A DNA stretch of 64,000 nucleotides, taken from positions 59,923 to 123,922 of the forward strand of contig CALVHH010000004.1 of NCBI GenBank assembly GCA_944327465.1, written 5' to 3'. Under the pieces are notes generated by a model that made no database searches, had not been told where the DNA came from, and saw nothing but the letters and a program-made list of their open reading frames with translations. This stretch comes from an uncultured Clostridia bacterium (GTDB taxonomy: Bacteria > Bacillota > Clostridia > Christensenellales > Borkfalkiaceae). Of the stretch, positions 59,885 to 64,000 are shown in pieces (position 1 is the first letter of the stretch; each line of letters starts with the position of its first letter). Made by a program: the position numbers and the translations under genes.

Positions 59885-60577
59885 TTAAGCATCCTCCCGC
59901 TTGTGCGTCCAAAAGATGTGCTCGGCGGCGAATTGCAGCCCCAGCTTGAGCTGCAGGTTGTATGAAGCCGCGTTGTCGTAAATTATGTGGCAATATGGCG
60001 TGCACCCCTGCGCGAGCTTTCTGTTTATCATAAAGCTCTCCATTTCGGCGGCGTATCCCCTGCCGCGGAAGGGTTCAAACACCTCCAGCATGCCCATGCT
60101 GCCTTCATCGTGCTCGCCTATATATCCGCAGAACTTTCCCTCGGCGTGGGCGGCAAATATCTTGCCTTCGCGCTGCGCCCGCTTCAATCCTTCGGGGTCG
60201 GCAAAGCGGTAGGTGGCAGTTATTATTGCGAGCTCATCGTCGTCGGGCACCGCTATGTGCAGGCAGCCGCGCATGCGCGGCGGAGTTTTTTTGGTGTACA
60301 CTGCCTGAAAGCAGGGGTGATTGCACACCAGCGAGTATTTTTCGCGGACGTATCCGAGCATGAGCGGCTGGCTGAGCAGCAGCAAGTCGTAATCCCCGCA
60401 TGCTTCGAGCGCACGTTTTCCGTCGCCGAAGTCCTCGGCGGAAAGGCATATCACGCCGCTTTTTACGTCGCGGACGCATATAGCGCCTTTAAAGCCGGCA
60501 AGTATCTCGCCGCCCCGCTTTAAAAATTCTTCTATCATCACGTTCTGCAGCGGGTCGCGTCTACGGAATTCACACAT
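59885..60577 (-). CDS. GNAT family N-acetyltransferase
   Basis: The 230-residue product has an N-terminal extension of about 115 residues and a C-terminal GNAT domain: ELAIITATYRFADPEGLKRA, GYIGEHDEGSMGMLEVFEPF, the acetyl-CoA loop FRGRGYAAEMESFMIN, and IIYDNAASYNLQLKLGLQFA. The substrate is unknown. ATG 60577 lies 7 nt after the end of a perfect -10 and has no ribosome-binding site, so the transcript may be leaderless; longer in-frame starts lie upstream of the promoter. It diverges from the flavodoxin-fold gene. Confidence 0.82.
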   Translation of the reverse strand: MCEFRRRDPLQNVMIEEFLKRGGEILAGFKGAICVRDVKSGVICLSAEDFGDGKRALEACGDYDLLLLSQPLMLGYVREKYSLVCNHPCFQAVYTKKTPPRMRGCLHIAVPDDDELAIITATYRFADPEGLKRAQREGKIFAAHAEGKFCGYIGEHDEGSMGMLEVFEPFRGRGYAAEMESFMINRKLAQGCTPYCHIIYDNAASYNLQLKLGLQFAAEHIFWTHKREDA

Positions 60578-60583
60578 GTACAT

Positions 60584-60612
60584 ATTATAACCTTTCGCCG
60601 CGGATAAGTCAA
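60584..60612 (-). promoter_or_regulatory. Promoter of the GNAT gene (leaderless candidate)
   Basis: On the minus strand TTGACT (60612-60607), 17-bp spacer, TATAAT (60589-60584). Start expected at 60577/60578, on the ATG. It lies back to back with the divergent promoter at 60618. Confidence 0.82.
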
Positions 60613-60617
60613 TTATG

Positions 60618-60646
60618 TTGACAAAGGGCTGCGCCGGCGATAAAAT
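60618..60646 (+). promoter_or_regulatory. Promoter of the flavodoxin-fold reductase gene
   Basis: TTGACA (60618-60623), 17-bp spacer, TAAAAT (60641-60646). Its -35 is five bases from the -35 of the divergent GNAT promoter, so polymerase binding to one may hinder the other. Confidence 0.8.
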
Positions 60647-60668
60647 ATTATAAAAAGGAGTGTTTAAT

Positions 60669-61292
60669 ATGAAAGTTTTGCTTATCAACGGCAGCACGCA
60701 TGAGCACGGCTGCACGCATGCCGCGCTCTCGATAATAGCCGAAGAACTCGGTGCGCAGGGCATCGACAGTGAAATATTCTGGCTGGGCACGGGCGCGGTA
60801 CATTCCTGCCTGGGCTGCGGCTACTGCCGCAAGGCGGGCAAGTGCATACAAAACGACGACATAGTCAACGTCCTCGGCGAAAAGTGCGGCGGGGCGGATG
60901 GCTTCGTGTTCGGCTCGCCCGTTCACTACGCCTCGCCCGCGGGAGCACTTGTCGCCGCGCTGGACAGATTGTTCTATTCCTACGGCGGCAGTTTAAAGTT
61001 CAAGCCCGCCGCAAGCATAGTTTCGGCAAGGCGTGCGGGGACTACTGCGGCTTACGACGTCCTCAACAAATACATAGGCATAAATTGCATGCTCCAGGTC
61101 CCCTCTACATACTGGAACATGGTTCACGGCAGCAAGGCAGAGGACGTGTACAAGGATGAGGAGGGCGTCACCATAATGCGTGCGGTGGCTTCAAATATGG
61201 CATGGCTTTTAAAGCTGCTTTCAAGCGCCAAGGGCACGCCGCTCGAAAAACCTCAGGTTATCAAAAAGGCGGTGACCAATATTATAAGGTGA
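60669..61292 (+). CDS. Flavodoxin-fold NAD(P)H-dependent oxidoreductase / iron-sulfur flavoprotein
   Basis: The 207-residue protein has the flavodoxin-like start VLLINGSTHEHGCTHAALSI (FMN phosphate loop), then SCLGCGYCRKAGKCIQNDD, a compact cysteine motif as in iron-sulfur flavoproteins and related NAD(P)H-dependent reductases, and FGSPVHYASPAGALVAALDR. It likely transfers electrons through FMN; partners are unknown. ATG 60669 has GGAG at 60657-60660. Confidence 0.88.
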   Translation: MKVLLINGSTHEHGCTHAALSIIAEELGAQGIDSEIFWLGTGAVHSCLGCGYCRKAGKCIQNDDIVNVLGEKCGGADGFVFGSPVHYASPAGALVAALDRLFYSYGGSLKFKPAASIVSARRAGTTAAYDVLNKYIGINCMLQVPSTYWNMVHGSKAEDVYKDEEGVTIMRAVASNMAWLLKLLSSAKGTPLEKPQVIKKAVTNIIR

Positions 61293-61337
61293 GATGTAAG
61301 GCATAACAGGAATTCCTTACAAAAGTTACATAATGGG

Positions 61338-61361
61338 GGGGGCGCGGCATGCCGCGCCCCC
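61338..61361. terminator. 24-bp palindrome between convergent genes
   Basis: GGGGGCGCGGC (61338-61348) mirrors 61351-61361 around AT. It lies between two convergent stops, preceded by extra Gs; the U-tract is poor. Confidence 0.55.
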
Positions 61362-61366
61362 TTGAA

Positions 61367-62605
61367 TCACTTTGTTCTTGCAAGCTTTATATTGTCGCAC
61401 GTTCTGTCGCGCAGCTCTTTTACGGGGTGTTCGCCGTCCTGGTAGCGGTAATCTTTGCCCATGCGCTCTATCGCCTTCTGTATTACCAGGTGCGAAGCGT
61501 TGCTTTCGGGGTCGCCTATCGCGTTCTGGTATTCAAAGAACCTGTGCCCTTCGGATATGTTCTTTATGTCGGCATAGTCCATATCCTCGGCGGTCAGGGT
61601 GACGGTGTTTGCAAGCACGCGCCTTATATATTCCTTGTTGCCGCCCAGCTTCAAAAGGCGGGGGAATTCGCCTTCGCCCACGCATTTTTGGTAGGGTGTG
61701 TGCTCGTACTTTTCCAACAGCTTTGCGGCGAGCTTAAGGTGGCACACCTCCATTTTAAAGTGTTCCGCCCATATCTTTTTGATCTGTTCGTCGCTCTCGT
61801 CCTCCATGGCGGAATAGTACAGCCAGCATTCGCAGTACTCGTGCATGACCCACTGTTCAAGCCACGTCATGTTGGGGTCCTTCAAGCTCTCGTACTGCGT
61901 TACGTGCGCCTCCTCGATCATGGCTATTTCGGCATACAGTTTGCGCCCCAAATCGTTTTTGTACCACTGCGCTATGTTCATGTAATAGTTCATGGTCTGC
62001 TGTTCGGCGGCGGTTATAGTCGAAGCCACAAGCTTGGTGTAAAGTTCGGCGGTCTCGCCGTTCATGTGCGGCTTCAAATCATCGGCGGGGTATCTGTGCT
62101 CGGCTACGGTCGGTCTGCCGGGCATTATTTCGGTCATTTTGCCCACCAGCGTGTCGGCATCTATGCCCTTGTCCATCTTTAAAAGATTGGCGTATCGGTA
62201 AAGGTGGTCAAAGTCCTCCAAGAGCGCAAAGTTTAGCGCCTTTATGTTGTTTTCGTCCTTTTCGTTTCTGGCAAGGCAGGCGGTCAAATCCACCGCCAGC
62301 TGCTCGTAGCCTATTGTAGTTTCAAGAATGCTCTCGTTCAAGGGTTTAAGGCAGCTTATGCGCTTTTGCTGCTGCTGTTCCTGCCTGCGCACGGTGGCAA
62401 GGGCGCAAAGTATTTCGGGTATGTCGCAGTGCCTTGCAAACTGATGCATGAACCAGTTGCTTTCAAATTCCGTGCCGTTCATAAGAATGACTCGCGTCTT
62501 TGTGTATGGCGAAGTGGTCTCCTTGTTGTAACTTTTGGGGTACATCTTTTTCAGCGGTATAAAATTTTTGTCTAAAGTTTTGCATTTTTCGTTGAAAGGG
62601 TTCAT
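61367..62605 (-). CDS. Ferritin-like (diiron carboxylate candidate) protein of unknown function
   Basis: The 412-residue, helix-rich protein has spaced Glu and His residues typical of ferritin-like folds: E101, E130 with H134, E231-x2-H234 and E286-x2-H289. The surrounding helices (YEQLAVDLTACLAR, RKLYAEIAMIEEAHVTQY, WAEHFKMEVCHLKLAAKLLE) fit a four-helix bundle. The N-terminal 60 residues include SNWFMHQFARHCDIPEILC. I do not recognise a named family. A redox or oxygen-defence role is possible if metal is bound. AGGAG precedes ATG 62605; single gene. Confidence 0.6.
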   Translation of the reverse strand: MNPFNEKCKTLDKNFIPLKKMYPKSYNKETTSPYTKTRVILMNGTEFESNWFMHQFARHCDIPEILCALATVRRQEQQQQKRISCLKPLNESILETTIGYEQLAVDLTACLARNEKDENNIKALNFALLEDFDHLYRYANLLKMDKGIDADTLVGKMTEIMPGRPTVAEHRYPADDLKPHMNGETAELYTKLVASTITAAEQQTMNYYMNIAQWYKNDLGRKLYAEIAMIEEAHVTQYESLKDPNMTWLEQWVMHEYCECWLYYSAMEDESDEQIKKIWAEHFKMEVCHLKLAAKLLEKYEHTPYQKCVGEGEFPRLLKLGGNKEYIRRVLANTVTLTAEDMDYADIKNISEGHRFFEYQNAIGDPESNASHLVIQKAIERMGKDYRYQDGEHPVKELRDRTCDNIKLARTK

Positions 62606-62753
62606 AAAATAAAATCTCCTCAGCCGGTCAGCGTCGGCGGGTGGCGCGGCATTTATCCGGCTAAAATATTTATTGACTATAAATTTTCATTTAAACGCTC
62701 AAACCGCTTTTCTTTTTTTTGTTATTGTGGTATAGTAAATAAGCAAAAAAAAT

Positions 62754-62828
62754 GCAGGCGTCGCCTATCGGTATGGCGTCAGCTTCCCAAGCTGATTTCG
62801 GCGGGTTCGACTCCCGTCGCCTGCTCCA
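62754..62828 (+). tRNA. tRNA-Gly (anticodon CCC)
   Basis: Acceptor GCAGGCG (62754-62760) pairs with CGCCTGC (62818-62824), discriminator T, encoded CCA (62826-62828). The anticodon stem TCAGC/GCTGA holds loop TTCCCAA, giving CCC for GGG codons. The T-loop is TTCGACT. Confidence 0.96.
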
Positions 62829-63050
62829 TGTTTCGTGGATAAAAATGCTGTCCACGGCAAAAACCTCGGAAAACGATATGTTTTCCGAGGTTTTTTGCTA
62901 CTTTTCGGGCAAAAACGGGACTTTTACGCACCTTCAAAACAGGTTTCGATTATGTGCTGTCTTTTGACCGTTTTCCATGCAAAACAGGACTTGAACCCTG
63001 CGATTTTTTGGGCGACCAATTTTTTTTGCTTGAAAACATATAAAATATCG
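62829..63050. other. Gene-free segment downstream of tRNA-Gly
   Basis: It holds a short inverted repeat near 62834-62856, the tRNA terminator, and then AT-rich sequence with no credible gene. On the minus strand 62983-63002 reads like a tRNA T-arm with GGTTCAAGTCC but without the rest of a tRNA, possibly a relic. No second copy of the tRNA 3' end was seen. Confidence 0.5.
62859..62896 (+). terminator. Rho-independent terminator of tRNA-Gly
   Basis: A 16-bp stem (62859-62874 with 62880-62895), loop GATAT, with the right arm ending in TTTTTT. Strong terminator 30 bp after the tRNA. Confidence 0.92.
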
Positions 63051-63079
63051 TTGACAGAATGGAATAACGGTGTTATAAT
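63051..63079 (+). promoter_or_regulatory. Consensus promoter of the TetR gene
   Basis: TTGACA (63051-63056), 17-bp spacer, TATAAT (63074-63079); start near 63086, leader about 25 nt. Confidence 0.9.
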
Positions 63080-63091
63080 AACATTGTTATT
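63064..63091. promoter_or_regulatory. Tandem palindromic operator candidate over the TetR promoter
   Basis: ATAAC-N3-GTTAT occurs twice, at 63064-63076 and 63078-63090, 14 bp apart and covering the -10 box and start point. The second copy extends to AATAAC-N3-GTTATT (63077-63091). This placement fits self-repression by the TetR protein. Confidence 0.65.
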
Positions 63092-63110
63092 AAATATGAC
63101 AGGGTAAAGC

Positions 63111-63731
63111 ATGAAAGTAAAGGACGAAAGCATCAACGCAAAACTTTTGGAGTGCGCCAAGGCGGAGTTCATGGAAAAGGGCTTTGCAGACGCTTCCATG
63201 CGCACGATCGCGGAGCGCGCGGGCGTTACGACGGGGATGCTTTACAGCCGCTTTGCGGACAAGGACGAGATGTTCCGCTCTATCGTGAGCGAGGGCGCGG
63301 AGAAGCTGTACGCATATTTTTCTGACGTGCAGGAAAATTTTGCCGCCTTTCCCGCGGAGCAGCAGAAAGGGGAGATGCACTCCTACACATCGGGCAAGAT
63401 GCGCGTGATGATGGACATCATCTACGACTACTTTGACAGCTTCAAACTCATTGTCTGCCACAGTGCGGGTTCAAGTTACGAGCACTACATCGACCGCATG
63501 ATCGACTATGAAACGGAGAGCACCGAACGCTTCATGCGCGTGCTGCGCGAAAGCGGTGCACCCGTCAAGACCGTTCGGCGGGACATCAATCATATGCTTG
63601 CGAGCGCGCTCTTTAACGGCGTGTTCGAGGTGGTCGCGCACGACTTTCCCAAAGAGGACGCAATGGATTATGTGGACGCCGTCTGCGAGTTCTTTTATGC
63701 GGGCTGGGATAAACTCATGGGGCTGTCATAA
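63111..63731 (+). CDS. TetR/AcrR family transcriptional regulator
   Basis: The 206-residue repressor has an N-terminal helix-turn-helix (AKAEFMEKGFADASMRTIAE, then GVTTGMLYSRFADKDEMF) and a helical ligand-binding domain. It precedes an ABC exporter gene by 146 bp, the usual place for a drug-responsive local repressor. Of its nine Ile codons eight are ATC, one ATT and none ATA, and arginines use CGN without AGG, unlike the rest of the window, which points to recent acquisition. The stop is followed by a weak GGGGCTTTAAGCCCC hairpin (63751-63765). Confidence 0.92.
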   Translation: MKVKDESINAKLLECAKAEFMEKGFADASMRTIAERAGVTTGMLYSRFADKDEMFRSIVSEGAEKLYAYFSDVQENFAAFPAEQQKGEMHSYTSGKMRVMMDIIYDYFDSFKLIVCHSAGSSYEHYIDRMIDYETESTERFMRVLRESGAPVKTVRRDINHMLASALFNGVFEVVAHDFPKEDAMDYVDAVCEFFYAGWDKLMGLS

Positions 63732-63780
63732 TATAAGGTAAAAAGAAACAGGGGCTTTAAGCCCCGTTCTTTCGGGCGCA

Positions 63781-63858
63781 TAGTTCGCATATTCGAACTA
63801 AAATGGAAGCGCGAATAAAAGCCATATTTTTTTGATATATAGTTCGCTATAACGAACT
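63781..63858. promoter_or_regulatory. Pair of AGTTCG-N6-CGAACT palindromes upstream of the ABC gene
   Basis: AGTTCG-N6-CGAACT occurs at 63782-63799 and again at 63841-63858, 59 bp apart. The arms are identical and the central six bases differ (CATATT, CTATAA). The second copy overlaps the likely promoter region and lies 20 bp before the start codon. Likely operators of the ABC gene, bound by the TetR protein or another regulator. Confidence 0.7.
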
Positions 63859-63877
63859 TAATATACAGGAGGTATTT

Positions 63878-64000
63878 ATGCAAAGTAAGGCAAAAGGGAA
63901 GGGCAATCTTTCCGTTTTGATGAACTATGCCGGGCGGCGAAGGGTGCTCACCTATCTTTCGTGGGTGCTTTCCGCCGTCAGCGCGCTGACCGCGCTCGTG
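63878..64000 (+). CDS. ABC transporter ATP-binding/permease protein, N-terminal fragment
   Basis: ATG 63878 follows AGGAGG (63867-63872) and the frame is open to the window end, giving 41 residues: a basic start (MQSKAKGKGNLSVLMNYAGR) and the beginning of the first membrane helix (YLSWVLSAVSALTALV). This looks like the N-terminus of a fused permease-ATPase exporter of the MsbA/siderophore type, which often lies after a TetR gene, usually as a pair. The call rests on context and a short sequence. Confidence 0.55.
   Translation, partial: MQSKAKGKGNLSVLMNYAGRRRVLTYLSWVLSAVSALTALV

Noticed and set aside
63782-63858. SOS (LexA) boxes before the ABC gene
   Set aside because: The Gram-positive LexA box is CGAAC-N4-GTTCG. 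Here the arms are in the opposite order (AGTTCG-N6-CGAACT) with a different spacer.
62754-64000. A complete integrative element at tRNA-Gly
   Set aside because: No integrase and no second copy of the tRNA 3' end are seen before the window ends; only codon usage supports acquisition.
1-64000. Insertion sequences, rRNA genes, replication origin or prophage genes
   Set aside because: No transposase, integrase, phage structural gene, rRNA segment or DnaA-box cluster was recognised.

Overview
The window reads as chromosomal DNA of a GC-rich, Gram-positive-type anaerobe of the Clostridia, possibly Christensenellales/Borkfalkiaceae-like. This assignment is an inference from gene content and was not tested by a search. 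Supporting content: a one-subunit pyruvate:ferredoxin oxidoreductase, the EcfA/EcfT/TruA block, CdaA, a ComEC-HolA pair, the PrmA-RsmE-MtaB-HIT block, an L-cysteine desulfidase, surface proteins with InlB B-repeats and BspA-type LRR_5 repeats, and no outer-membrane genes. Despite the GC richness, resident genes use ATA (Ile) and AGG (Arg) heavily. Promoters match TTGACA-N17/18-TATAAT closely.

1-28.8 kb is mostly housekeeping. In order: the end of a DUF3320-type helicase-like protein; comEC and holA; cdaA with a 38-residue CdaR remnant; a DUF1015 gene; lysC; a GT2 glycosyltransferase; a MarR-MATE-GNAT operon on the minus strand with two perfect operator palindromes in its promoter; prmA-rsmE-mtaB-hinT-aldose epimerase; nifJ on the minus strand; a CPA2 antiporter behind a 38-bp palindrome; a fused EcfA1-EcfA2 gene with ecfT and truA; a membrane protein; mnmE; a LysR regulator; tRNA-Ser(UGA); and a small exported InlB-type protein.

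29.2-52.3 kb is an accessory cell-surface block, all on the plus strand. A 2643-residue subtilase has a PA domain, Ig-like segments and about 31 LRR_5 units. It overlaps a 919-residue InlB/LRR lipoprotein gene. A second transcript follows: an InlB lipoprotein, an oligopeptide ABC importer (912-residue binding protein, two permeases, two ATPases), an 87-residue membrane protein, a 918-residue thioredoxin-fold lipoprotein and a 129-residue lipoprotein. I read the block as a surface proteolysis, peptide capture and thiol-redox locus; the linkage is inferred from order and orientation.

52.3-62.8 kb holds a palindrome-rich gap, then a minus-strand pair. One member is an Fe-S membrane protein fused to a TlpA-like thioredoxin; the other is a membrane protein with a CD1871A-like CxxC tail. 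After these come an L-cysteine desulfidase, a 984-residue lipoprotein, a GNAT gene and a flavodoxin-fold gene from a divergent promoter, a ferritin-like protein and tRNA-Gly(CCC).

62.8-64.0 kb, just beyond the tRNA-Gly, carries a TetR regulator and the start of an ABC exporter. The TetR gene has no ATA or AGG codons, which suggests recent acquisition. Both genes are preceded by palindromic operator candidates.
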